Assembly (NCBI RefSeq): GCF_000001735.4
Contig: NC_003071.7
Location: 13,881,151-13,945,150 of the forward strand
Direction of reading: 5' to 3'
Length of the DNA stretch: 64,000 bases
Source: Arabidopsis thaliana
Taxonomy: Eukaryota > Streptophyta > Magnoliopsida > Brassicales > Brassicaceae
Below are positions 32,901 through 44,634 of this stretch, piece by piece. The first letter of the stretch is position 1, and the number at the start of each line of letters is the position of its first letter. Made by a program: the position numbers and the translations under genes. Below the pieces are notes generated by a model. The model saw nothing but the letters and a program-made list of their open reading frames with translations, searched no databases and had not been told where the DNA came from.

Positions 32901-35156
32901 CCACACACCATTCTATGATTGAATATTTTCATTAAGATAGAAATTGCTTACCCACTGGTTTTACATGTCCAAAATGCTAGAAACTGTAAACAGTAAGTTA
33001 TATAGTACATATGTTGGATAAACACTAAATTATCTATGCAAAGCTTACTATATATCATTGGAGAGTAATTTAGGACAAAAGTAATTGAAGTTGGATCTTA
33101 ATGCAGTCCCTGCTTCTAAAGAAATAGAAACTGTTGACTTTGGGTCTTTTCATTTTCATAAAGTGTTGATCATTTAAGAGACACGAACTCGACATGAGTG
33201 ATTGGGAGGTATAATCACATGTGTTTTGATGTCATAAATCAAGATTATATATAGATGAAACGTTTATGGTGGGGCGGATTTGATTGATAATCCATTAATC
33301 CCTCATAATATTGGGGTATAATCAAAACGTATAATCATAATTACTTTGCTTACCATTTTCTATTTTCATATCAACATCTTACTCATGTTTGTCCTCCACT
33401 TTCCTCCACTCAACTCAAGTTCCCTTTGAGTTACGTTCGTACATCTGTTTTTTTTTTTTCTTACTTTGGTTAATTAACGTTACAAACCCATATAGCAGTA
33501 AAACTTTGCGGTAAATATTAAAATTATATACATATTATTTTATATTGCCATCTTTTTTAGACAGTAAAGTTAGTAAGACGTTTAAACTCATGAACTGAAT
33601 TGATCTAATATTTATTTTTATTTTTATTTTTTTGAGCAAAAGTTGGGGTAAAGTTATTTGGTCTTAATTCTTCATTAAAAATCTTACCAGAATCAAGTAA
33701 TACTTCTGAACTACCTGATTGCTGGGAAGAAAACTACTTGACTTACGAAATCTATTTGCTGAATGATATGTTCACCAAAAGATTAGTCAAGGTCCTAATA
33801 CTTGTAATCAACTTAAAACAACACAGTGAGTTTTAAAACCAGTGTTTATAATGGAGATTCGTTAACTAATTAGTTAAAAAATATAAAGAAGTCAGGATTC
33901 CAAACGCTACTAGAATATTATTCGCAATTGATGATTTTATTATCATTAATATTATCGAATTCAAACCAGCATATAAAACAGACTCCAAAATAGTCTGAAC
34001 TTTTTTATAAAAAATAAAATTTTTTTAATAAAAACAAGTAGTCTCTAGAAAAATACAAAAGTATATAGTCTAATGTCTACATTCCTCTGCGTATATATGT
34101 GAAAATATAATCTAATCTAAAGTCATCTCAATCAAGATCGGTCTTGAAGACTCAATGGCAAAATAAGGCACCGGCGAATCTTCAAAACATCCGAAAACTA
34201 AAACTAATGAAGCGATCTCAAGAACTATATCACTATATGAATATAACAGTTGGACCCGCCACAAATGACAAATATCATCAAAGTTTAAATTCAGTTTATA
34301 TTTGAGAAAGCCTATTTATACTAGTTAAATGATGTTGTGACATGTTTTAGTTCTCGGACCTAAAAAGTATCTGAATTTAGTACTCCACTAACAAAAAGCT
34401 CCAGGAATATGATATCATTGCCTTGTTGGTTACTTGATTCATACAATTAAAAACGCAACGAAGAATGTCGACATGTCGTTATTGTTTGTTGCCATTTTTT
34501 TGGGTTAAATGGTTGATCATTCATGTTATTAGTTTCTCAATTGCTCAAATTTTATATTCTCGTGAAAGGCATGGACCAAAACTTTTTGCCCTTACTTCTT
34601 ACTGATAGGTTAATAAAGCACATTCAAACTATGAATATAACCGATAAGATGAAAGAAAAATACAACCTATAAAACATTTAAACTAGCGCGTAATTATTTT
34701 CAAATGCATTACACGTCCTTGATCAAAAAGTAAAAAGTTATTCAAATTTAGAATTTAATTTAGGAAGAAAAAAAAGAAGAAAAATAGAAGATGACAAAGT
34801 TTCGACCGCGTCAATGTTCTTCCCGACGACACGCTTCGAAAGTCTTCTTCGTTCTCATTTTTTCCATACGTAAATAAATACATTTATTTCAATTTACATA
34901 TATAGTTTCTAAGTAAAATCATTTTCGCGAAATCAATGGTTTTTTTTTAAAAAATTTATCGTTGAAAAATCAATTAGAACTAAGAATAAAACAAAAGGAA
35001 AATAACTTTATACCAAAAAATGAAGAATCATGGGCCATGACACATCACCATAAATGACCAAACCCGATTAAGGGGTTTGCTATATTCAAACAAAGCGAAC
35101 CTAATCTTGTTGAAATTAATGCCTCCAATCTTCAAATTATACAAACACTTTTAAAG
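29963..35156. other. Long AT-rich intergenic region upstream of AP4.3A
   Basis: About 5 kb. Apart from a possible small ORF at 30118-30423 (minus) I see only AT-rich DNA with simple repeats, for example (TA)n near 32168-32187. Around 31900-32090 the sequence is less AT-rich but no reading frame is convincing. The last few hundred bases are the AP4.3A promoter and leader. Confidence 0.55.
30118..30423 (-). CDS. Possible small protein gene, unrecognised
   Basis: A 101-residue minus-strand frame starting MSSVSKISTVEASRATVVRP, then SMAKEQASLSDLLQDRGL and a hydrophobic Phe/Leu-rich end. The first ~55 residues have coding-like composition, more GC than the surroundings. The later part runs into AT-rich sequence that reads like an intron, so a splice donor may follow FEELLVV. 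An overlapping frame at 30245-30490 starts further upstream and is less coding-like. I do not recognise a family. It could be a real short gene between the E2-fold gene and AP4.3A, or a gene fragment. Confidence 0.3.
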   Translation of the reverse strand: MSSVSKISTVEASRATVVRPPSMAKEQASLSDLLQDRGLIDFKLITFEVLFEELLVVIIDFKLLSYRFQTFFFNCVSISNIRQVNSLVKSFRISVVVVTAS

Positions 35157-35327
35157 ATGATAAAATCACATATATTTCTAGAAAGAAGACACACTATAAA
35201 TAAAAACATCCTTGCTGGCAAAAATCCATCATTCAATTTTGGTCGGTCAAATAGATCGTCACAAAATGTTATAAAGCATTATCACATCTTTAAATTCATT
35301 CACATTTCGATATCTTTACACATTCAC

Positions 35328-37883
35328 ATGGCGCCAATGGCTATGGATCATCTCTGTTTCGTACTACCGACAGAATCCGGCGAGTTAAAGCCACCGGTGA
35401 TGGTCGAGGAGACCACAGAAGAAGAAGAGGAGAAGAAGAGTCGTGATTGTGGACGTCAAGTTGTGAGTTTAATCGGAGATTTATTCCGGCGATTACACGG
35501 CTCTAAGTTGGTGAAGAGCTTGAATCTCTGTAGTATCAACGAGAGTAAAGATTCGATTTCAATGGAGATCAATAAATCATTCACTGACATGGAAGGTGTT
35601 CAGCTTTCCAGCAAAGTCGGTTGCGAGAATCCAAGAATCTTTGGATACTCTGAGCTTTATATCGGAACTAATGGTTTCAGCGACGAACTGATCCTCGGAA
35701 GCGGCGGTTTCGGCCGCGTTTACAAGGCGTTGTTACCGAGCGACGGAACCACCGTGGCTGTTAAATGCTTGGCGGAGAAGAAAGGAGAACAATTCGAGAA
35801 AACTTTCGCGGCGGAGCTTGTTGCGGTGGCTCAGCTCCGCCATCGAAATCTTGTGAAGTTAAGAGGTTGGTGTCTACACGAAGACGAGTTGCTTCTTGTT
35901 TACGATTACATGCCTAACCGGAGCTTAGATCGTGTGCTTTTCCGACGACCGGAAGTTAACTCCGATTTTAAACCGTTGGATTGGGATCGGAGGGGTAAAA
36001 TCGTCAAAGGACTCGCCGCCGCGTTGTTCTACCTCCACGAGCAGTTAGAGACTCAGATCATTCACAGAGATGTGAAGACGAGTAACGTTATGTTGGATTC
36101 TGAGTTTAACGCTAAACTCGGAGATTTTGGTTTAGCTCGGTGGTTAGAACACAAGATTGATGAAACAGAGCATGATTCGAGTTACGACTCTGTTTCTTCC
36201 TTCCGTAACCACCAGTTCCGAGTCGCGGATTCGACTCGGATCGGTGGGACTATCGGGTACTTACCACCGGAGAGTTTCCGGAAAAAAACCGTTGCCACCG
36301 CTAAAACAGATGTTTTCAGCTTTGGTGTTGTGGTTTTAGAGGTTGTCTCCGGTAGACGAGCCGTTGATCTTTCGTTCTCGGAAGATAAAATCATTTTACT
36401 TGATTGGGTTCGGAGATTATCCGATAACCGGAAATTACTCGACGCCGGGGATTCTCGGTTAGCAAAAGGATCTTATGATCTCTCTGATATGAAGAGAATG
36501 ATTCATCTTGCTCTGCTCTGTTCTTTAAACAATCCAACGCATCGTCCCAACATGAAATGGGTTATCGGAGCACTTTCCGGCGAGTTTTCCGGTAACTTAC
36601 CGGCGTTACCTTCGTTTAAGAGCCATCCTCTTTATATTCCTTTATCTTCTTTAAAATCAACCTCAACTTCGGCGACTACGACTACTACAAGAACAACGAT
36701 GACCACCACCACCTCCACAACTAGCTTCAATGCGTCGTCGGAGTCAACGCCGTCATCAAATTACGTTACTGCCCTTGAGGATTCTATTTACCAGACGGCG
36801 GAGACTGGAGAAAATCCGTACTTTAATTACAACAGCCGGAGAGTGATGTCATCAAAGTCTTTCGTATTGGACACGCCAAGAGAGATTTCATACAACGACC
36901 TTGTTTTAGCCACTGATAATTTCTCTGATGCACGTCGCGTTGCTGAGGTTGATTTTGGTACGGCTTATTATGGTTTACTAAATGGAGACCAACATATTGT
37001 GGTGAAACGTCTCGGTATGACTAAATGTCCGGCGCTTGTTACCCGGTTCTCCACTGAACTACTTAACCTAGGCCGGCTTCGACACCGTAACCTAGTAATG
37101 CTCCGTGGTTGGTGCACCGAACACGGAGAAATGCTTGTAGTGTACGATTATTCCGCGAATCGTAAGCTAAGTCATCTTCTTTTCCATAATCATATACCTG
37201 GAAACTCTGTTTTGCGATGGAAAAGTCGGTACAACGTGATCAAATCGCTTGCTTGCGCTGTACGTTATCTCCACGAGGAATGGGACGAACAAGTCATTCA
37301 CCGAAACATTACTTCTTCAACTATATTTCTTGATAGAGATATGAATCCGCGGCTTTGCGGATTCGCATTGGCAGAGTTTTTGTCTAGAAACGACAAGGCT
37401 CATCAAGCTGCAAAAAAGAAAGGATCTGCTCAAGGGATTTTTGGTTATATGGCACCAGAATACATGGAATCCGGCGAGGCTACAACCATGGCGGATGTAT
37501 ACAGCTTTGGCGTGGTAGTGCTCGAGATGGTTACGGGGCAGCCAGCAGTGGATTACAAGAGGAAAAAAGAAGATGCTCTTATGGTGTTGCGAATCCGCGA
37601 AGTAGTTGGTAACCGAAAAAAACTCTTGGAGGAGATTGCAGATATTCATTTGGATGATGAATACGAGAATCGAGAATTGGCAAGGCTATTACGGTTAGGG
37701 TTAGTTTGCACGAGAACCGATCCGAAGTTAAGGCCTAGCATTAGCCAAGTGGTGAGTATATTGGATGGAAGCGAGAGGTTCTTCGAAGAGGAAGGAGGAA
37801 AGGAAGGTGACGTTAGCCGCAAGCAAATGTATGATTCGTCTATGTTGATGATTAGACAAATGCAAGCGCTTGGGATCCATTGA
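35328..37883 (+). CDS. AP4.3A: Cytoplasmic tandem kinase-pseudokinase of the lectin-receptor-kinase clade
   Basis: Intronless, 851 aa from the ATG at 35328 (GGCGCC follows). The frame is open upstream to 35157, but that extension is AT-rich leader-like sequence. No signal peptide, lectin domain or membrane segment is present, although the kinase resembles L-type lectin receptor kinases (LecRK-S.2 by my recall). Kinase 1 (~120-420) looks active: GSGGFGRVYK, VAVKCL (Lys146), HRDVKTSN (Asp248), GDFGLAR (Asp267), GTIGYLPPES. A Ser/Thr-rich linker (~440-475) follows. Kinase 2 (~530-815) keeps VVKRL (Lys560), RHRNLVMLRGWC and GYMAPEY, but the glycine loop reads AEVDFGTAYYG, HRD is HRN (Asn660) and DFG is CGF, so it is a predicted pseudokinase. 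The N-terminus is acidic (EETTEEEEEKK). Role unknown; tandem kinase proteins of other plants act in immunity. Confidence 0.92.
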   Translation: MAPMAMDHLCFVLPTESGELKPPVMVEETTEEEEEKKSRDCGRQVVSLIGDLFRRLHGSKLVKSLNLCSINESKDSISMEINKSFTDMEGVQLSSKVGCENPRIFGYSELYIGTNGFSDELILGSGGFGRVYKALLPSDGTTVAVKCLAEKKGEQFEKTFAAELVAVAQLRHRNLVKLRGWCLHEDELLLVYDYMPNRSLDRVLFRRPEVNSDFKPLDWDRRGKIVKGLAAALFYLHEQLETQIIHRDVKTSNVMLDSEFNAKLGDFGLARWLEHKIDETEHDSSYDSVSSFRNHQFRVADSTRIGGTIGYLPPESFRKKTVATAKTDVFSFGVVVLEVVSGRRAVDLSFSEDKIILLDWVRRLSDNRKLLDAGDSRLAKGSYDLSDMKRMIHLALLCSLNNPTHRPNMKWVIGALSGEFSGNLPALPSFKSHPLYIPLSSLKSTSTSATTTTTRTTMTTTTSTTSFNASSESTPSSNYVTALEDSIYQTAETGENPYFNYNSRRVMSSKSFVLDTPREISYNDLVLATDNFSDARRVAEVDFGTAYYGLLNGDQHIVVKRLGMTKCPALVTRFSTELLNLGRLRHRNLVMLRGWCTEHGEMLVVYDYSANRKLSHLLFHNHIPGNSVLRWKSRYNVIKSLACAVRYLHEEWDEQVIHRNITSSTIFLDRDMNPRLCGFALAEFLSRNDKAHQAAKKKGSAQGIFGYMAPEYMESGEATTMADVYSFGVVVLEMVTGQPAVDYKRKKEDALMVLRIREVVGNRKKLLEEIADIHLDDEYENRELARLLRLGLVCTRTDPKLRPSISQVVSILDGSERFFEEEGGKEGDVSRKQMYDSSMLMIRQMQALGIH

Positions 37884-38259
37884 GTAATGATAAAGGAAAT
37901 ATTAGGAATGTTCATGTAATTTATCTTTGTTGATTATGTTATAAAGATTTTGGGTCTGTTAATTGGTTCCAGGTAAAGCAAGGATAAACATAAATATTAT
38001 TTGCATTTAAAACCACTGAGATCTAAATCATTACATACGGTAAGAAACCTTAGAGATGGTTTTGAGTCTGTTAATTGGTTCCAGGTAGAGTTTGGATACA
38101 CCAATGAACAAGAGCAAACACAATTGTTCAGAGTTCAGACTTTGAAATATAAAGGTCAAAGAAAGCTTGTGATGGGACATACACTTCTTTAATCAATATC
38201 AATGGTCTCTTGTTTCTTAGAGAAACAGCTGTTCATCGTTCTGAGCCGCTTCCTGGTGT
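37884..38259. other. Convergent 3' flanks of AP4.3A and BGAL9
   Basis: Contains a short direct repeat: GTCTGTTAATTGGTTCCAGG occurs at about 37955 and again near 38068, roughly 113 bp apart. No gene. Confidence 0.7.
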
Positions 38260-41200
38260 CTAAAAACTGAGGTCACTCATGTTTTGAGACGGGGAACATC
38301 GTGACATAACCGCTAAAGTCTTTAAAGTTCCGCTACATGGGTCACTGATAAAAGCAGTATTTGATACCTCGATGAAGCAGCTGTTGCGTCCTTTACAAGC
38401 CTGCAGAAGAGAGCAAAGAACTGTTCAGATAGTCCACAAAATTTATAGTACGCAATTGCTACGAACCTGTTTTAGAGCTATATGTCAACAATTTGCACCC
38501 AAAATATTTCTACTAGCTTGCTTAGGAAATTAAGATCATCATAAGTTCTACTTTGGATTATAATTGGAGTTATGTTTCCAGCACCGGTTTTTAGATTCCT
38601 TCGTATGATTGAATCAGTTGCCAGTGTTGCAGGCAATATAATTTTACCTCAGAGACGATTGATAATGAGTTGGATGCATGACATTTCCCGATAGAAAACC
38701 CGTCGCAGCTACCTCTTGGAGTCCCATAGCTAGCAAATTCTATGGAGGATATGACATGTCCATCTTCACAATGCAGATGCACTTCTGGTGCCACACTGTT
38801 TATCGACATTGTTCCGTTTATGTAATCTGGTGTGGACCATTTCCGCAGAGGTGGATAATGCGATTCCGAGACTTGACCGCACAGAATCCCAGCAGTAACT
38901 GTCTTAACCGATATCTTAAATGGGTTTCCCCCAGTCTCTTCAAAGAGCACAAGTAGATTACTTGACGGCTTTAACCACGAACGCGGTACATGGTACCTGT
39001 ACAATGATATTATGTCAGTACCATGGCATTCAATAGTCATTGCGGAGTTATTACATGCACATTACCTGGTTTGTGTAGGCTTTCCACAATTTGTTGTGCA
39101 CTTATCTGAATTGTAGGCTCCACGATAATCACAGGTTCTGTCACATCCATCCTTTTGGGAAATGATATTCCAATACCTTCCAATATGTTGTCCATTGACC
39201 CAAGCTTGCCCCCTTCCCATACTTTCCAGATTAAGAACAACAGGATCTGTTCCGGCCGGGGGGTCAAAGTATGTCTAATTCAATAAGGGGAAAAAAAATG
39301 AACAATGATCAGTAGATTAATGAGGGACGGTAATACGAAAACATCTTTGTTTTCGGAGAAACGAGAAAACAAAACGCCAACATGTTTCACAGATTTACCT
39401 TGTACCACATGAAGATCGAAGGTGAAGCATCGGTCTCCAAAGTACTCCACTCAGCTTTTTCATTGTGTTCAACAGTATATATTTTATCAGCCTCGCCCTT
39501 CAATCCCACCTATAACAAACGCCAAACATTCAATGCTTCCAAAATAATCTTCATATTTCAGATAAAGCGAGAGAAAGAAAAAAGAATCCACAACGTTCAA
39601 CTTTTTTTAAGACATATAATTTTAAACCATATGCACGCTAACTACACCTGATACGTCCATGACGATTTTGACAGGTCTAAATCTCCATTCTTGAATCCAG
39701 TAAGCTTAGCTTTGCCTCTAAAACCGGCTCCATCCTTCTCCAAGAAAGCACCATAATTCTGTGCCACAAAGTCGAAAGTGATCACAATTAGCTGTAAGAA
39801 AAAAGATAAAAAGAGAAATTAGGTAGTAGATATTAACCTGTAAACCAACTGTTTGAGTCAACAGAAGTAAATCATTGTTTCCCTGTATAAATCGTACAGG
39901 CTGCACTGCCTTCACCCAGTGACCAACAATACTGCCTTTACTTCCATTCAGCAGGAGGAAAAAGTTAGCACAAGATGGGAGAAAACAATTTATAAAGCGT
40001 TGCACTTTATGAAAGCTATAACCCTCATGTATAGTTAGACACAGCGAATCACAAGAGACGGCATACCCAACCACGAACAGACACAATACAGGAGCAGTGC
40101 ATTTGTACAATTGCAGACATGCATAAAAAGCAGGAGTGAGTGTTGTAAATTACCTGCGAGTTGTTTGTTAACAAACACACGTAACACATCCCTCATGCTA
40201 TCAATCGACACTGTTGAGTTAGGTCCATTTTTCTTCCAGAACGAGATATCATCTTCAGATACGCTTATTCTACATTTGGTTGACAAAGAAGCAAAAAGCC
40301 ATTACATACAACAAACAACTTCCGGTAATTCAGTCAAATTATGATGTAAAAGCATCTTGAATATCTATCTTGTAGGAATTCTTTCCCTTCAATGGTTGAT
40401 GTTAGTTAGATCATGAAATAGACAACTCCGCATCTACCTTGTCTTATGCCACAGGTAATCAGACCGGTCTTTTGTAACATTCAAATGCTCCAATAATCCT
40501 TGGAAAGTGAAATTGTTTTCACCCCATATGCCAATAGGTTCTTTCAGAGCCATCCATGATTTTGAGATATAAGAAACATTATCCTGCCTCACGACTTTTT
40601 GCAGTATAGACATACTACCTAAAGATGGCCTTGCAGACTCAACCGTTTTAACAGAAGTTTGTGCTCCTACCTGCTCAAGAACAGACAAAAACGATAATGT
40701 CAGGAATCATCTTGGGGGCGAACTACTATCTGAAGCAATTAAAAAAGCCAATTTCCTGATTAAGAGAGAAATGTCAAGTTCACAGAGGACGATATTTGAG
40801 GCTGGGGCAGTTTCAAAAATGAAACAATAGAAACAGAACTAGTCCAACAGTGACAGTTTTTTTAAAAATCCAGTCACAAAGAACCATATCAGTAATGTGC
40901 TAAAGGAATTTTCAGACCACTGGACTAAATTTAAGAAAGACAAACTGTCAACAAAAACCATTCCAGAATTTCACAAGCAATTACCAGTCAAAAGAATTTA
41001 GAATACCGGTAGAAATGGAAATCAAACCTTGGCAGTGTTGAAGGCCACATGTCGACAGTCTGGCAATATACTCACTGACCAAGGTGGTAAAGTATATGAC
41101 TGGCCATTAAATTTCACATGTGCAGATTTATGCTCATCAATGTTTGCGAGAAATGCAGCGCACACCTTTCCTCCAGTCTCACCATCTCCATGATAAATGT

Positions 41201-44175
41201 GTGCCTGAAATTTGCGTTATTTACAAATAAGAATCTGGAATCTTAAGCATGTATAATATAAAACCTCATCTTCATTCTGAAAGGTAATCAAATAACAGGC
41301 CCGTATTTTGTTCAGTAGATAAATCACATTTATACGTACATTTAAAAGAAGCACCCAATAGATGGCAATGAAGACTATCCTTATAGTAGAACTAAGTGAA
41401 AATCTTGACAGGTAAAGCAGAGTAAGAATCAAACCGGCAGGAAATCTATCTAACAGCACTAGTTTATTATACCTAGATAAGAAGAGTGAGTTCTACTAAT
41501 GTCACTATATGCAACTAGCATTTGAGAGTAGGATAACACCTCCTGCTTTGATCCCAATTTTCTATATTGAGGTGCATCCGCCGCGACAAGAGCAGGTTCA
41601 CAAAGTTTTATGGCAGCATGAAGGTCCTTTAGATGCCCCCATTTTGGCTCGCTCCTCAGACCTTAGTATATGACAAACAAAATTTCATTAGAAAACTAAG
41701 TAACTAAATTTTTCTTAGCAATCTGCTCTCCTGCTAGCCTTAGCTTGCACCCACCATATTCATCAAGAGGAGCATCATAATCATAGCTTGTAATGTAGAA
41801 AGGACCACCAGAAGTTCGACCAAAGTTTGTTCCACCAAAATACTGCAACCATAAAACAGACGCATCAATATATGCAACGCAAACAGATTGAAAGCGTTAT
41901 CATAGGCATTCAATAATCAAGTTGAGTAAAAACAATTCCCGCAAGTTGTGTAGATTATCTCCTACATCGTTTGCCTTTTGAGGGTTCTACGGGAGGGACG
42001 TAAAGTAAATACTATGGCTTAGTAAAACCTAGTTTCTCAACTCAAGCAAAAAACCTATGGAACTAGTCATTGTTGTTTCTGAATATCATTTGAAATCAGC
42101 TGCAAATAAATATGAAACAGGAAGATGATGATGCAAATGAACTACGGCAGGAAAAAGTGGACAAGAAAAATAGAAAACAATCTAGTCTGTAACTATTGTA
42201 CCATATAATAATTTTGAAAGCTTCCTCCACGCTGATAAAATCTTGCAACTGCAAATGCAAGATCTTCAGCAGGTCGGTGAGGCAAACTTCCACCCCACTT
42301 CGTGTACCTTCAAAAAGTCAGCCTAACATACTCATTTAATCCAAATACCAATTAACATAACAGTTAAGGCCAACTGGTACATTGGCCTTGAAATAAAAAC
42401 TTCACCAAAACACTTATTTGATAAGAGCAAAGCTTTGTCAGAAGACTGCATGACAAAAACATACCATCCATCCCAATCCTCTGTCCAAAGTACTGGCTTC
42501 GTCCGCGAATTTGGTTTAAAACCATCACAATAGTATCCATTGCATGCATCAATCTGAGATAAAAAGAGATTAATAGGCGTCACAAGGATGGTTTTCAAAA
42601 ACAAGGAATCTTTCATTATGAATTGAAAGATAAAACCCCTTTTATATTCCAAAGAAAATCAATGAAACAAATGGTTTACAAGTCATTATCAATGATTGCA
42701 GGTCGGTAAATACTGAGTATCTCAATCTTATTTTAGGCACCCAAAGAAAATCGTTGTAAAAATCATCAGCCTGGTGAACAAGATCAGCAACAAATAAAAA
42801 CAGAGACATCTTAATGCACAAAAATCAAGTTAGCAACATTACAATATTCTCTGGAGCGTCCGTTTGTTTGCACATAACCCACGGAACTCCAGCACCAAGC
42901 CCTAGAGCCATGCTAGCTGCCCATTTGACGTAATCCTTTCCCTTCTGCCCGTAAGATTTTTCAACATCCCCATATTCATTCTCGATCTGTGTAAGAAAAT
43001 ATTTCAGTCGACGGTGCATTCTCATTCAACAAGCTGCATTAATTTAACAACATTCAATTAAGAGGGCTGGTCAGCCCATGACAAGTCCTGTCAGCGAACA
43101 AAGAATGCCGGAGACTGTCACCACATACGTATAATCACACCTTTATAGAAAGACTAATAAAAGAAAGAAAGCTCACTGATTTGGATATAAAGTTCAAAAC
43201 ATATAACATTTTCATATGACCTGCAGCATGATTATGGGACCTCCTTGCCAACAGAAGAGCTTTGCTTCTCGCATCAAATCCACAATCTTTGTTACAAACT
43301 TTTGCATCTCTTTCTGGAAAATAGCAAACACAAAGATATGATAGTCTGTCCGATGATAACAACGCTAAAACAGAATTTAATAAGTACAATAACAAAGAAA
43401 ATGTGAAATGAGCATTCAATTAAAAAAAAGTACCTTAAAAGGTTCATTATCTGTTCGAAACTCAATGCCAGGAATATCCCGCAGCCACACTGGGAACCCC
43501 CTAACAAAGAATTGGAGCAAAAAGAATAAAGAGAAAGCTGAATAAAAAAGAAGACTAAGAGACACCAATGGTTGCAAAAAAAGAAAATACCCAAAGTTCC
43601 ACTCAGCACAAACATAAGGACCTATCCGTAGATGGAGATAAAGACCACTTGATCCAATAAGCTTCACAAATTTGACAAGGTCATATCTTCCTTCAAAGTT
43701 ATACTGAACAAAGCCATAGAAGATAAACATCAAAATTTCCAATTTTAACTAAATCAAGACAGGACAAAGAGGAAATTTGGCTAACCTGACCCTTTACAGG
43801 CTCGTGCCCATTCCAAAACACATAAGTTTGAACCACATCAGCTCCACCTTCTTTACTCTTTGCGATGAGATCAGACCACATCTGAATAACCAATTAACAA
43901 TGCCAATTCTTCTATCAGCATTTCATCAAAAAATCAAAAATTGTTGAGCTAAGGTCGGTGAAAGAGATTGTTACCTCAGGAGTGGCTCGAGGGTAGTGAA
44001 TTCCAGCTGAGACGAGCATGCGCCTCTTGCCGGCGATGATTAAAGCCCGGTGATCGTAGCTCACATTGAACGGTTTAAAGTAACTTCCCGACAGAATCGG
44101 AAAGTACACAAGTAAAGCGATGATCAGTGACAGTATCCGCCATTGAAGCGAAAAAGTTCGAATTGACTCTGCCAT
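38260..44175 (-). CDS. BGAL9: Beta-galactosidase, GH35, with C-terminal galactose-binding lectin domain
   Basis: Many-exon gene on the minus strand. Exon 1 (44175-43975) gives [20 protein letters not shown], a signal peptide, then [20 protein letters not shown] and [12 protein letters not shown], the start of the GH35 domain. Later exons encode [39 protein letters not shown], the acid/base Glu in [19 protein letters not shown], the nucleophile region [11 protein letters not shown], and [20 protein letters not shown]. The second-last exons encode a SUEL/galactose-binding lectin domain ([20 protein letters not shown], then [13 protein letters not shown]), and the last ends [16 protein letters not shown] ... 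MSDLSF with stop at 38262-38260. Secreted enzyme removing terminal beta-galactose from cell-wall polymers. All catalytic residues I can see are kept. Length and order fit a full plant BGAL with the lectin tail. Confidence 0.94.
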
Positions 44176-44634
44176 TGAAGTAAAAGCTCATCAAAGTCCA
44201 CAGATTTTCCTTTTAGCGTGTATCTCGAACTCGAAGACGATACCCATATCTATTTCTACTAAATGTTAAAATATCCCCAAACGTTTATAAAAGTGCAACA
44301 TAGCCCAAAAATAAAATTAAACTTAACAACAGCAAATAATAAATTAATTTCACAGCTGTAACTTGAGAATAACGCAATTAATGAAGCAACAACAAGATCT
44401 ATGTGTGTATCCTTATTGCAATATCCTGGTCAGATTATGATTTTGTTTTGGATAAAGTTTCCTTGGCTCAAAAGTAAACTTCCTTCTATTTCCTTTTCTC
44501 TAAAGTTTCTAGTACGTTCTATATAATATCCAATACCTCTCTAACTTCCTATTTTGTGATATCCAAAGTTCTGATTTTTTAACCCTAACGATCAACACTT
44601 GAAGAAGAAGAAGAAGAAGAAGAAGAAGAAGAAG
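44176..44634. promoter_or_regulatory. Bidirectional promoter between BGAL9 and the TFIIS-N-like gene
   Basis: 459 bp separates two divergent start codons, so both genes share this stretch. It ends with a pure (GAA)11 run at 44601-44634 abutting the ATG of the rightward gene. Confidence 0.65.
44601..44634 (+). repeat. (GAA)n microsatellite directly before a start codon
   Basis: Eleven GAA units end immediately before ATGGTG. The repeat is in frame with the gene, so a non-AUG start (TTG at 44599) would add a poly-Lys stretch. I take the ATG at 44635 as the start. Confidence 0.9.

Noticed and set aside
35157-35327. 57-residue N-terminal extension of AP4.3A
   Set aside because: In frame but AT-rich and leader-like; the 851-residue form from 35328 fits what I recall for the protein.
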